Shown: positions 8,440-17,404 of the stretch, piece after piece
Layout of the letters: every line of letters starts with the position of its first letter
Position numbering within the stretch: the stretch's first letter is position 1
Origin: an uncultured Spartobacteria bacterium
Lineage (GTDB): Bacteria > Verrucomicrobiota > Verrucomicrobiia > Chthoniobacterales > Chthoniobacteraceae
Direction of reading: 5' to 3'
Assembly (NCBI GenBank): GCA_903882875.1
Contig: CAIRYQ010000059.1
Span: 1 to 64,000 of the forward strand
Length of the DNA: 64,000 nucleotides
Notes under the pieces: model-generated
Databases searched by the model: none
What the model was told of the DNA's origin: nothing
Seen by the model: the letters and a program-made list of their open reading frames with translations, nothing else
Translations under genes and position numbers: made by a program

Positions 8440-10887
8440 ATGAAAAAGTGGTTCCAGAATTTGAAGGTCGCGCAGAAGCTGATGCTGATCAGCGTCTTTT
8501 TCGTGCTGCCGGATTCGGTGATGCTCTACCTGTTCATCACCGCGATCAACGACAACATCCATTTCGCTCATATGGAGCAGAAGGGAAACCAGTATCAGCG
8601 GCCGTTGGAAAAATTGCTGGAGCTGATTCCGCAGCACCGCCAGCTCGTGCATCAAATGCTGAATGAAGAGCCTGCGGCCCGTCAGGCCGTGTTGCGGAAG
8701 GCGGAGGAGATTGATGCGGCATTTCAAAAGTTGGCGGAGGTGGATTCCCAAATCGGTGTCGAACTCCAGTTCACCGATGAAGGCCTGGCCAAGCGGCATC
8801 GCGAGCATTTCCGCGTGCAGACGGTCAATGCGGAATGGCAGGAACTGAAGGCCCAACTTGCGCGCTTTGACTATGCAGAATCCACCGAAAAGCATCTGCA
8901 CCTGATCGCTGATGTGCGGACGATGATCACCCATGCGGGCGACACGTCAAACCTGATCCTCGATCCCGATCTAGATAGCTACTATATGGTGGATGCGACA
9001 CTGCTGGCCTTGCCGCAGACGCAGGACCGGCTCGCTGCGGTGATGGCGCATGGAGAGACGGTCCTCAAGCAGGCAAACGTGACCCAAAAGGATAGGCAGC
9101 AGTTTGCGATCTTCGCCGCGCTTCTTCAGGAAGATGACCTGGATCGAATCACCGGCAGTGTGAATACGTCATTGCGCGAAGACTCGAACTTTCACGAAGC
9201 CAGTCCGAGTACCCAGCTCAGGGTGCCGCCTGCGCTGAAGGACTACGTGGCTGCGGCCGAGCCATTCATCCGCATGACGAAGCAACTCGCCGATGAGGAG
9301 AATGCGGATGTGAAGGCCGAGGAATATCTCGAGGCGGGAAACAAGGCGCGCGCAGCAAGTTTCAGACTTTGGTGGATCGCCGATGAAGAGCTGGATGTGG
9401 AACTCCAGCAGCGAATCGATGCCTACCAAAGCCGCAAGCTGAAAAGCCTGCTGGTGGCGGCTGGCGCCCTGATTGCGGCCATCGGGTTCGTCACCTTCAT
9501 CACGCGGAGCATCAGCGGGCCGTTGCGCAAGCAGGCGGCGGCATTGCAGAGCGCCAACGAAGCCCTGCAGGCACAGATCACCGAGCGCGAGCGGGCGGAA
9601 ATGGCGCTGCGCACGGCGGAGGAAAAGTATCGCGGCATTTTCGAGAACGCCGTCGAAGGCATTTTCCAATCCACGACGGACGGCCATTACCTCGTGGCCA
9701 ACCCGACCCTCGCCCGCATGTATGGCTATGATTCAGTCGAGGAATTGCAGGCGGCGATGACAAATATCAGCGCCCGGCTTTACGTCGATCCGCAACGGCG
9801 CGGCGAATTTCAGCGGCGCATCGCGCAGGACGGAACCGTTCACCACTTCGAGTCGCAGATCTATCGCAAGGACGGCAGTGTCATTTGGATTTCCGAGCAC
9901 GCGCGTGCCGTGCATGACGCCACGGGCGCGCTGCTTTGCTACGAGGGCACGGTCGAAGACATCACCGAACGCAAAAGGAACGAGGCGGAATTGGAGGCGC
10001 TCAACCAGCAACTCGTGGAGACCTCGCGCAAGGCCGGCATGGCCGAGGTGGCCACCGGCGTCCTGCACAATGTCGGCAACGTGCTCAACAGCGTCAACGT
10101 CTCGGCCATGCTCGTCGTGGATCGGCTGAGCAAATCGCGGATCGCGCATCTCGCGAATGTCTCCGCGCTTTTGCGGGAAAATGCGGCCGACCTCGGCCAA
10201 TACCTTACCAACGATCCAAAAGGCAAAAAACTGCCGGCTTTCATCGTCTCGCTCGCAGATCGGCTCGGGGTCGAGCAGACGGAATTGCTCCGCGAACTTG
10301 AAGGGCTGACGAAAAACGTCGGCCACATCAATGAGATCGTCTCCATGCAGCAAAGCTACTCGAAAGTTTCCGGTGTCATCGAATCGCTGGCGGCCACGGT
10401 TCTGGTCGAAGACGCGCTGGAAATGAACGGCGCGGCGTTTGAGCGCCACGGCGTCGAGGTCATCCGGGAATTCACCGACGTGCCGCCGGTCCGCGTGGAC
10501 CGGCACAAGATCCTGCAAATTCTCATCAACCTGATCAGCAATGCCAAGTATGCGGTGAGTGCAAGCCCGCGGCGCGACAAGCGGGTCACCGTCCGCATCG
10601 GCATCAACGGCAACCGCCAGGTGAAGATCGCCGTGGCCGACAACGGCGTTGGCATCGCGCAGGAGAATCTCGCGCGCATCTTCGCACACGGCTTTACCAC
10701 GAAGAAGAACGGCCACGGCTTCGGCCTGCACAGCGCCGCGCTCGCCGCGACGGAAGCCGGCGGCGCGCTGTCCGTTTGCAGTGACGGCCCCGGTCACGGT
10801 GCCACCTTCACGCTCGAACTCCCCATGGACGAAACAACCGGCAAAAACGCGAGGACTGCCGCACTCGTTCAACAAAAACCATCCTGA
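8440..10887 (+). CDS. membrane sensor histidine kinase with PAS domain (VLHNVGN type)
   Basis: An 815-residue protein counted from the ATG at 8440; a TTG at 8431 is a weaker alternative. A membrane helix at about 12-34 and another near 338-356 enclose a 300-residue periplasmic sensor domain of unknown type, rich in helices. After a short coiled coil, a PAS domain spans about 390-510 (AEEKYRGIFENAVEGIF). The kinase core has the phosphoacceptor H543 in VLHNVGNVLNSVNV, the N box INLISNAKYAV, VADNGVGI, and the lid GFTTKKNGHGFGLHS. It is followed four bases later by a hybrid kinase. The pair is a paralogue of the genes at 17996-21678. Confidence 0.85.
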   Translation: MKKWFQNLKVAQKLMLISVFFVLPDSVMLYLFITAINDNIHFAHMEQKGNQYQRPLEKLLELIPQHRQLVHQMLNEEPAARQAVLRKAEEIDAAFQKLAEVDSQIGVELQFTDEGLAKRHREHFRVQTVNAEWQELKAQLARFDYAESTEKHLHLIADVRTMITHAGDTSNLILDPDLDSYYMVDATLLALPQTQDRLAAVMAHGETVLKQANVTQKDRQQFAIFAALLQEDDLDRITGSVNTSLREDSNFHEASPSTQLRVPPALKDYVAAAEPFIRMTKQLADEENADVKAEEYLEAGNKARAASFRLWWIADEELDVELQQRIDAYQSRKLKSLLVAAGALIAAIGFVTFITRSISGPLRKQAAALQSANEALQAQITERERAEMALRTAEEKYRGIFENAVEGIFQSTTDGHYLVANPTLARMYGYDSVEELQAAMTNISARLYVDPQRRGEFQRRIAQDGTVHHFESQIYRKDGSVIWISEHARAVHDATGALLCYEGTVEDITERKRNEAELEALNQQLVETSRKAGMAEVATGVLHNVGNVLNSVNVSAMLVVDRLSKSRIAHLANVSALLRENAADLGQYLTNDPKGKKLPAFIVSLADRLGVEQTELLRELEGLTKNVGHINEIVSMQQSYSKVSGVIESLAATVLVEDALEMNGAAFERHGVEVIREFTDVPPVRVDRHKILQILINLISNAKYAVSASPRRDKRVTVRIGINGNRQVKIAVADNGVGIAQENLARIFAHGFTTKKNGHGFGLHSAALAATEAGGALSVCSDGPGHGATFTLELPMDETTGKNARTAALVQQKPS

Positions 10888-10891
10888 ATCC

Positions 10892-13042
10892 ATGCACGCT
10901 TCCTACGATCCTGACGCAGCCATCATCGGAGAATGCGACCTGCGCATCCTGATCATTGACGACAACACGGCGATTCACGAGGACATCCGCAAAATCCTCG
11001 GCGCTCCTTCGCAGGAAGACTCGTCGCTCGACAGCGAGGCTGCGGAAATCTTCGGTGCCGAGACCGAATCGCTGACCAGCGTTGCATTCGAGATTGATTC
11101 GGCATTCCAAGGCCAGGAGGGGCTCGCCAAGGTGCAACACGCCCTCGACGAAGGCCGGCCTTACGCCATGGCGTTTGTGGATGTGCGCATGCCGCCGGGC
11201 TGGGATGGCATCGAAACCATCAGCCGAATTTGGAAAACGTATCCCGAACTCCAGGTCGTTATCTGCACCGCCTACTCCGACTACTCGTGGGAGGAAATGA
11301 TCCGCAAGATCGGCAAGACCGACAACATGGTGATTTTGAAAAAACCATTCGACAACGTCGAAGTGCTGCAGCTCGCGCACACGCTCACACGCAAGTGGAC
11401 GCTGAGCCACCGGCTGCGGATTCATGTGGACGGCCTCGACAAGCTCGTCTCCGCACGCACCTATGAACTCCAGTCCGCCAACCTCCGGCTGCAACGGGAA
11501 ATGGAGGAGCGCGCCCTCGCCCAGAAAGAGCTGAGCTGCTCCGAAGAGCGCTTTGCCAAAGCTTTCCAGGCCAGTCCCATTCCCATGGCCATCCAGTCGC
11601 GCAAGACGGACCGCTTCCTCGATGTGAACGAGGCGTTCCTCAACGTCACGGGTTTCCGCCGCCTCGAAATCATCAGCCACACGCCCGCCGAACTCAACCT
11701 GTGTCCCGACCCCGAGACGCCCCTGCTGCTCCGGCTGCAACTCATGGAAGATCGCAAGGTGCGCAACTTCGAGTGCCAGTTGCGCACGCGCTCCGGCGAG
11801 ATTCGCGACTGCGTGGTTTCCGCCGAAGCCTTTGAACTCGGCGATGAAGCCGTGGCCCTCGTGGCCACGCAGGACGTGAGCGAGCAGCGCAAGCTCGAGA
11901 CGAAGCTCCGGCACGCGCAGAAACTCGAGGCGGTGGGCCAGTTTGCCGCCGGCGTGGCGCACGATTTCAACAACATGCTCACCGTCATCCAGGGACACGC
12001 GAGCATCCATCTCACGGCTAACAATCTCGACAAGGATGTCGCCCATTCGCTCAACCAGGTCTCCCTCGCCGCCGAGCGCGCCGCCGCGCTCACCCGCCAA
12101 CTCCTCACCTTCAGCCGCAAGCAGGTCGTGCAACCGCAGGTGCTCGACCTGAACGCCGTCGTCGTGAACCTTTACGAGATGCTCCGCAGGCTCATCGGCG
12201 AACACATTGACCTCCGCTGCGAGTTCACCGACGGCATCCCCACCATCCATGCCGACCAGAGCAACATCGAGCAGATCGTCGTCAATCTCGTCGTCAACGC
12301 CCGCGACGCGATGCCGCAGGGTGGCCGCCTCACCATTCGCACCGAGGCCGTGGAAATCGGAAACATGCACACGAGTCGCCATCCCCAGTCCCGCGCCGGA
12401 CGCTTCGTCACCCTCAGCCTTGCCGACACCGGCTGCGGCATGGACGCCGAGACGCTCAGCCACGTCTTCGAGCCGTTCTTCACCACCAAGGAAGTCGGCA
12501 AGGGCAGCGGCCTCGGGCTGGCCACGGTCTATGGAATCGTCGCACAGCAGGAAGGATGGATCGAAGTCACCAGCGTTCCGGACAAGGGCACCGAGATGAA
12601 AATTTTCCTCCCGGCCTGCGAGTCGCCGGCCAAACCCGCAACGGGCGAGGGCAACACCGAACTGCGCGGCGGCGGCGAAACCATCCTCGTCGTCGAAGAC
12701 GAGTCCGCCGTGCGCCACATCATGGCCCACGTGCTGCGCCATCACGGCTACCGCGTCTTCGAAGCCGCCGACGGTCCCGAGGCCATCAGCATGTGGTCCG
12801 AGAAAAAGGACGAAGTGGATCTGCTGCTCACCGACATCGTCATGCCCAACGGACTCAAGGGCAACGTGCTCGCCGACCAACTCAAGGCCGACAAGGCCGG
12901 TCTCAAGGTCATCTTCTCGAGCGGTTACAGCTCGGACTTCGGCACCGAATCCGCCCCGCTCGACGAGCGCTCCAGCTTCCTCGAAAAGCCCTACAAGCCC
13001 GACGTTCTGATTCGTGCGGTGCGCGACTGCCTTGATCGCTGA
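10892..13042 (+). CDS. hybrid kinase: receiver-PAS-HisKA-HATPase-receiver
   Basis: A 716-residue soluble protein starting at the ATG at 10892, four bases after the membrane kinase ends. An N-terminal receiver (about 16-165) has ILIIDDN, phosphoacceptor D97 (FVDVRMPPGWDG) and the Lys in ILKKPFDN, with an acidic insertion of about 35 residues after its first helix. PAS covers about 215-335. HisKA has H357 (GVAHDFNNMLTVIQGH), and a complete HATPase follows (VNLVVNARDAMP, DTGCGM, GKGSGLGLATVYG). A C-terminal receiver has D648 (LLTDIVMP). The upstream kinase probably phosphorylates D97. With no DNA-binding output, the final target is not visible. Confidence 0.87.
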   Translation: MHASYDPDAAIIGECDLRILIIDDNTAIHEDIRKILGAPSQEDSSLDSEAAEIFGAETESLTSVAFEIDSAFQGQEGLAKVQHALDEGRPYAMAFVDVRMPPGWDGIETISRIWKTYPELQVVICTAYSDYSWEEMIRKIGKTDNMVILKKPFDNVEVLQLAHTLTRKWTLSHRLRIHVDGLDKLVSARTYELQSANLRLQREMEERALAQKELSCSEERFAKAFQASPIPMAIQSRKTDRFLDVNEAFLNVTGFRRLEIISHTPAELNLCPDPETPLLLRLQLMEDRKVRNFECQLRTRSGEIRDCVVSAEAFELGDEAVALVATQDVSEQRKLETKLRHAQKLEAVGQFAAGVAHDFNNMLTVIQGHASIHLTANNLDKDVAHSLNQVSLAAERAAALTRQLLTFSRKQVVQPQVLDLNAVVVNLYEMLRRLIGEHIDLRCEFTDGIPTIHADQSNIEQIVVNLVVNARDAMPQGGRLTIRTEAVEIGNMHTSRHPQSRAGRFVTLSLADTGCGMDAETLSHVFEPFFTTKEVGKGSGLGLATVYGIVAQQEGWIEVTSVPDKGTEMKIFLPACESPAKPATGEGNTELRGGGETILVVEDESAVRHIMAHVLRHHGYRVFEAADGPEAISMWSEKKDEVDLLLTDIVMPNGLKGNVLADQLKADKAGLKVIFSSGYSSDFGTESAPLDERSSFLEKPYKPDVLIRAVRDCLDR

Positions 13043-13093
13043 CGAAACGGGACGACGCAGTTCCGCCCTGCACCTCGGAGCCCTGGGCGCCGC

Positions 13094-13222
13094 TCAGAGC
13101 CATGAGTTGTGCAGCTTGCTGCCCAGCGCGAAGATCTTCATCAGGATCGGGAAGATCGCCCAGAGGACGAAGGCCAGCGCGATCCAGACGAACACGGTGA
13201 GTGTCATTTGCAGTGTCTTCAT
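13094..13222 (-). CDS. 42-residue single-helix membrane protein
   Basis: The start is the ATG at 13222, preceded by an excellent ribosome-binding site (AAAGGAG, spacing about 8). The 42 residues run MKTLQMTLTVFVWIALAF and on through a hydrophobic helix (about 6-32) to a short polar tail KLHNSWL. The strong Shine-Dalgarno sequence, the good start context and the clean helix make a real small gene likely. It lies 66 bases downstream of the nuclease gene on the same strand and may be its last cistron. No family is recognised. Confidence 0.6.
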   Translation of the reverse strand: MKTLQMTLTVFVWIALAFVLWAIFPILMKIFALGSKLHNSWL

Positions 13223-13288
13223 TTCGGTTTCTCCTTTCTCCGGCCGCACCGGATGCAACGGCGCGACCGGTGGTTCATTGTTGTTTCC

Positions 13289-14119
13289 TCAGCTCCACGC
13301 GCGGCACTCGTTGAAGACTTCGCAGCTCACGCATTGCAGGCCCGGCGAGGGGACGAAGTCCCGCACGTCGAGGCCGTGGACGCAGGCTTCGAGCAGCCGG
13401 AACAGGCGTGCCTGCTGCGTTTCGCTCATCGGCTCCAATGCCGTGATGACGAGCTTCGGGTTCTTCAGCTTGACGAGGTGGTGCAGCTCGATGCCGGGCT
13501 CCCGTCTGCCGGTGGCCTCGCGGTAGAGCACCGCGTAGATGCTGGTCTGCACCTCGTTGGTGTGCGCGACCTTTTCCGCATTGGGCGTCTGGCCGCTGGT
13601 CTTGTAATCAATGATCTTGCCGGCCTGCACCAGGTCGAGCACGCCGATCAATGCCGGCAGCCCGTGCTGATGCGGATCGGTTTCCACCGGTACCTCGACC
13701 GCCTCGGGTTTGGACTCGGCCGGGATGTTCGACTCGCGGATGTAGGTTTCCACGAGACGCCAGCCGGTCTGCTTTTCCTCCGCCTCCTCGCCCTGCTCCC
13801 AACGCACGGGTTCATCGCCCACATCCGCCCACGCCTTGGAAAACTCGTCGTGGAGTTCCCTGAGCGTGAGCGGCTGACTTTTCCAGCGCGCCTTGTTCCA
13901 TGCCTTGAGCACGGCATGCACCGCGCTGCCGACGTGGAGTGCCGCCGTCTTGGCTTTCACAATCCCGGCGACATACCGGAAAAAGAACTTCAGCCGGCAT
14001 TGCAGGAACAGCGTCAGCCGCGAGGCCGACACCTTCCTTTGCAAATGGCCGATGATTTCCTTCTCCGTGGGTGCGGGTGCCGGTGCGGATGATGGGACTG
14101 ATGATGCGGGCTCGATCAT
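13289..14119 (-). CDS. PD-(D/E)XK nuclease of the RecB/Cas4-like superfamily
   Basis: A 276-residue protein. Visible are the opening motif (RLTLFLQCRLKFFFRYV), GSAVHAVLKA with its conserved His, the active site GVLDLVQ then IIDYKTSG (D...DxK), a Gln-Tyr-type motif (NEVQTSIYAVLYRE) and a C-terminal Cys cluster CVSCEVFNEC, which with the early Cys could bind an iron-sulfur cluster. Such nucleases (PF12705-like) act in recombination, repair or phage replication. The gene overlaps the upstream gene by four bases (ATGA), so it is co-translated with the Asn/Gly-rich protein. Its small size suggests a stand-alone exonuclease rather than a RecB subunit. Confidence 0.8.
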   Translation of the reverse strand: MIEPASSVPSSAPAPAPTEKEIIGHLQRKVSASRLTLFLQCRLKFFFRYVAGIVKAKTAALHVGSAVHAVLKAWNKARWKSQPLTLRELHDEFSKAWADVGDEPVRWEQGEEAEEKQTGWRLVETYIRESNIPAESKPEAVEVPVETDPHQHGLPALIGVLDLVQAGKIIDYKTSGQTPNAEKVAHTNEVQTSIYAVLYREATGRREPGIELHHLVKLKNPKLVITALEPMSETQQARLFRLLEACVHGLDVRDFVPSPGLQCVSCEVFNECRAWS

Positions 14120-14523
14120 GTGCGCGCGGGTTGGCGGCTCCAGCGACGCTGCGGGCCTCCTGCTTTCTTCCCTGTCTTTTCCAGCAGCTCCTCGATGAGC
14201 TGGGACGCCTGCATCTTGTCGAGGCTCGTGACGCCAGCACCATAGAGCTGCCGCGCCATTTCCTCGACGTCCTGCTTGGTGAGGCTGCTCTCGGCGATGA
14301 TGCGCAGGATGAATCCCTTCTGCCCATCCGTGCAGTTCCAGGGATCGCCGTTGGACGGAGCAGGCGCGGCATGGCGGCCGTTGCCATTTGCGTAGCCGTT
14401 CCCATTGGAATGGCCGTTGCCGTTGCGGGCCGGGCTGCCGTTGGCGTGCGCACCGTTGCCATTGTTCATCCCGTAGGTCGTCGCATCGGGCATGAAGCCG
14501 ACCTGCTGGATCTCATTGTCCAC
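14116..14523 (-). CDS. Asn/Gly-rich protein with C-terminal helical domain
   Basis: A 135-residue product with a GTG start at 14523. Residues about 18-55 are a low-complexity Asn-Gly-rich linker. Residues about 65-120 form a compact helical domain (TDGQKGFILRIIAESSLT, then MQASQLIEELLEKTG). Similar small helical domains are found at the ends of phage-type recombination and single-strand DNA proteins, but I cannot name the family. The start lies inside the interrupted RHH-like frame, and the stop overlaps the nuclease start. In the frame before the GTG, coding-like sequence continues (EARRQRKKLYALLQTAVDNE), so an upstream fusion or frameshift is possible. Confidence 0.6.
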   Translation of the reverse strand: MDNEIQQVGFMPDATTYGMNNGNGAHANGSPARNGNGHSNGNGYANGNGRHAAPAPSNGDPWNCTDGQKGFILRIIAESSLTKQDVEEMARQLYGAGVTSLDKMQASQLIEELLEKTGKKAGGPQRRWSRQPART

Positions 14524-14708
14524 TGCCGTCTGCAGCAGGGCGTAGAGCTTCTTTCGCTGTCGGCGGGCTTCGCCAGCCGCTCCAACCCTTCACGCACCAG
14601 CGAGGACGCAAATCGCGTCATCGGGATGCGCCGGGCCTTCGCGGCATGATAGAGCGCCGTGATGAGCGGGCGTTCGAGGCGGGGACTGTAATGGCGCGAT
14701 TACGCCAT
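14466..14708 (-). pseudogene. ribbon-helix-helix-like gene with a stop at codon 3
   Basis: An ATG at 14708 has a near-perfect ribosome-binding site (AAAGGAGG, about 5 bases away), but the third codon is TAA (14700-14702). Past the stop the same frame reads a convincing small protein: SRHYSPRLERPLI, then LYHAAKARRIPMTRFASS and LVREGLERL. This resembles the short RHH-like DNA-binding proteins that start with an RHYSP segment and often accompany recombination genes. The frame finally ends at 14466, within the next gene. A single-base nonsense change, a recoded stop or restart at an internal ATG are all possible; disruption is simplest. Confidence 0.55.
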
Positions 14709-14726
14709 GCGGCCTCCTTTCCGATT

Positions 14727-14746
14727 GCACGGCAGGGATGCCGTGC
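14727..14746. promoter_or_regulatory. inverted repeat upstream of the interrupted RHH-like gene
   Basis: GCACGGCA and TGCCGTGC form a perfect 8-base stem around GGGA, 19 bases upstream of the ATG at 14708 on the minus strand. No T-run follows on either strand, so it is not a terminator. Position and symmetry fit an operator, possibly for autoregulation by the RHH-like protein. Confidence 0.35.
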
Positions 14747-15367
14747 GGGGTGAACAATGCTGCACTGCGGCAGGCTTACGCCGGTGCCGCGGTGCGGATC
14801 ACGGAATGACCGCGGTCCCTTGCATGTTCATATAACGCGAGAACCGGAGTTGTTTCACGGGGCGGCCGGCTGCCAGTTGTTCGGGGCGTTGTGATGAAGC
14901 GCACGGATGTGATTTACCCGGTGAAGTTGCGGTCCCCGACGGAGGGATAGGCCCAAGCCGCTTCCGTAGTCTGTCGAGCGTCCGACTTGCAAGCCGCGAC
15001 CATAGCGCAGCCATTCGGTCGACAAAAAAATGATCCGTCTTGCGCTCGGATTTCGCATGAGCAGGTGAAATGAATACTCCCTTGCCTCTCCGTCTCCTTA
15101 ATGTGGAGGCGGCCCTGTTTGATGAACTTTGGCGTGAGAAAAAACATTGCCGGCGCTTCGATAGGCGGCGAACTGCGCGGAGGCAGGTGCAGCGCATCGA
15201 ACAGGCGCGTATGCGAATCCGAAAACGCACCGCCGGCAGGCACCGGACATGCTAATCGCTCGTTTGACAAAACCAGCCCGATTCATGAATTCAGCCGCTT
15301 TCACCCGACCGAAGCGCAGCCGCTCCGCGTTACACCGCCCGGACACTACTCCGCCGATCTCGCCGTG
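14747..15367. other. intergenic region upstream of the TonB-dependent receptor
   Basis: About 620 bases with no gene that I can support. Short frames exist on both strands but have arginine-rich shadow composition. The leader of the receptor gene should be here. A box resembling ATATAACG occurs near 14830 on the plus strand, but no -35 element can be paired with it. No recognised riboswitch fold was found by eye. Confidence 0.35.
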
Positions 15368-17401
15368 ATGATGCCACCCCGAACGAATCCCCGTGTCACG
15401 GTACCGCTGCGGCGCGGCGCATGCTCCGCACTTTTCACGGCACTGCTCATCCCGGCGCTGCCCCCCAAAATCGAGGCGGCCGATCCCGACGAGCTGCTGA
15501 AGCACCTGAGCATCGAGGAACTCGGCTCGGTGAAGGTGGACACGGTTTATACGGCGTCGAAATTCACGGAAAAGGTGACGGACGCGCCGTCGTCGGTGAC
15601 GATCGTGACGCGGGATGAAATCTCGAAGTTCGGCTACCGCACGCTGGCCGACATTCTTCGTGCGACACGCGGCTACGATGTCACGTACGATCGCAACTAC
15701 GCCTACGCGGGCGTGCGCGGCTACACGAGTCTCGACGATTTTGGTTCGCGCGTGCTGCTGCTCGTGGACGGGCACCGGATGAATGATCCGATCTACGACA
15801 CCGCGGCCATCGGCACGGACGAACTGGTGGACGTGGGCCTCATCGAGCGGGTGGAAATCATCCGCGGCCCCGGCTCGGCGGTGTACGGGAGCAATGCGTT
15901 TTTCGGCGTCATCAATGTGATCACGCGGAACGGCGCGTCCGTGAATGGCGTGGAATCGGCGGCGACCGGCGGCAGCCAGGGGACGTACAGCGGGCGGCTT
16001 ACACTCGGAAAACGACTGCCAAACGGCCTCGATTATTTGTTCTCCGTCTCGACGTATGCGAGCGCCGGACGGTCGAATCTTTTTTACAAGGAATACAACT
16101 CGCCCGCGACGAACAACGGCGTCGCGACCAACCAGGACGGCGACCGCTACTGGTCCGTGCTGGGGAAGGTGAGCTACGAGGATTTCACGCTGCAGGCAGG
16201 CTACGTCACGCGGGAAAAAAATGTGCCGACCGGCTCGTACGGCACAGTGTTCAATGCGCCGAATACGACCGTGGATTCGCGCGGCTACATCGAGCTTCGC
16301 TACGCGCACAAGTTGGACAACGGATGGTCGCTAACGGGCAAGGCGTACTACGATTTGTACGACTTCACCGAGGCCGCATTTTACAACTACGGCGCAGGCC
16401 CCGTGCTCAACGACAACCCCGCGCGAGCCCGCTGGTGGGGGCTCGAGACGGGCGCGAGCAAGATGTTTTGGAACAAGCTGCGCCTTTCCTTCGGCGCGGA
16501 TTTCCGGGACGGCACCGTGCTGAAAGAGTCGGACTACGACGTGAATCCGTACACCAGCTACGCGAACGTGAGCGCGAAGCAGATGGTGATCGGCACGTTC
16601 GCGGAAAGCACATGGGACATCACAAAGTCGCTGAGCCTGAGCGGCGGCGTGCGATGGGATCACTACGACAGCTTCGGCAGTACCGTGAACCCGCGCGGCG
16701 CGATGATCTGGAAGCCGCGCGAGGGCACGACTCTGAAGCTGCTTTACGGCCAGGCATTCCGCGCGCCGAACATCAACCAGCTCGACTATGCCGGCACCGG
16801 CCAGCTCGCAAATCCCGCGCTCCGCCCGGAGACGATCCGCACCTATGAATTCGAGGCGCAGCAGCAGTGGGGCAGGCACTGGCACGGCACGCTCTCGCTG
16901 TACCGCAATGACATCAGCGACCTCATCACCACCGACATGCTTCCGAACGGGCTCACCCGTTACGACAACCTCGGCAATGCCCGCGTGCTCGGCGCGGAGA
17001 CGGAGATCGAGGGCAAATGGGACAGCGGCCTCGCACTGCGCGCAAGCTACGCGCGGCAGAATGCCACGGACACGATGACCGGCATGAAGCTCGTGAATTC
17101 GCCGCAAAACGTCGCCAAGCTGCGCGTGAGCGTGCCGGTGTGGAGCGACAAAATCTTTGGCAGCGTCGAGCTGCTCTACACGAGCGACCGGCTCACGCTC
17201 ACGCACCAGCCGACCGGCGACACATGGCTGCTGAACGCCACGATCTTCAGCCGCAAACTCGCGCGCAGCCTGGAGTGCTCCGCCTCGGTTTACAACATCC
17301 TCAACCAAAAATACCGCACGCCCGGCGGCACCGAACACCTGCAGGACATGATCACGCAGGACGGGACGACGTTCCTGTTCAAGATTCAGTACCGTTTTTA
17401 G
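15368..17401 (+). CDS. TonB-dependent outer membrane receptor
   Basis: A protein of about 677 residues counted from the ATG at 15368; the longer upstream frame lacks coding character. A basic start followed by a hydrophobic run (CSALFTALLIPALP) and an AxA-like site is an export signal. The plug domain (about 60-175) has SSVTIVTRDEIS, LADILRATRGYDV, GVRGYTS, RVLLLVDGHRMND and ERVEIIRGPGSAVYGSNAFFG. The barrel ends in FKIQYRF with the terminal Phe needed for outer-membrane insertion. The next gene, three bases on, is a YfiR-like protein, and a sensor kinase pair follows. The receptor may therefore report a ligand to signalling rather than only import it. The ligand is unknown. Confidence 0.87.
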   Translation: MMPPRTNPRVTVPLRRGACSALFTALLIPALPPKIEAADPDELLKHLSIEELGSVKVDTVYTASKFTEKVTDAPSSVTIVTRDEISKFGYRTLADILRATRGYDVTYDRNYAYAGVRGYTSLDDFGSRVLLLVDGHRMNDPIYDTAAIGTDELVDVGLIERVEIIRGPGSAVYGSNAFFGVINVITRNGASVNGVESAATGGSQGTYSGRLTLGKRLPNGLDYLFSVSTYASAGRSNLFYKEYNSPATNNGVATNQDGDRYWSVLGKVSYEDFTLQAGYVTREKNVPTGSYGTVFNAPNTTVDSRGYIELRYAHKLDNGWSLTGKAYYDLYDFTEAAFYNYGAGPVLNDNPARARWWGLETGASKMFWNKLRLSFGADFRDGTVLKESDYDVNPYTSYANVSAKQMVIGTFAESTWDITKSLSLSGGVRWDHYDSFGSTVNPRGAMIWKPREGTTLKLLYGQAFRAPNINQLDYAGTGQLANPALRPETIRTYEFEAQQQWGRHWHGTLSLYRNDISDLITTDMLPNGLTRYDNLGNARVLGAETEIEGKWDSGLALRASYARQNATDTMTGMKLVNSPQNVAKLRVSVPVWSDKIFGSVELLYTSDRLTLTHQPTGDTWLLNATIFSRKLARSLECSASVYNILNQKYRTPGGTEHLQDMITQDGTTFLFKIQYRF

Positions 17402-17404
17402 GGC

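Noticed and set aside
10808-12880. A 690-codon open frame on the minus strand
   Set aside because: It lies opposite the hybrid kinase gene, has no recognisable motif and shows the composition of a codon-position shadow.
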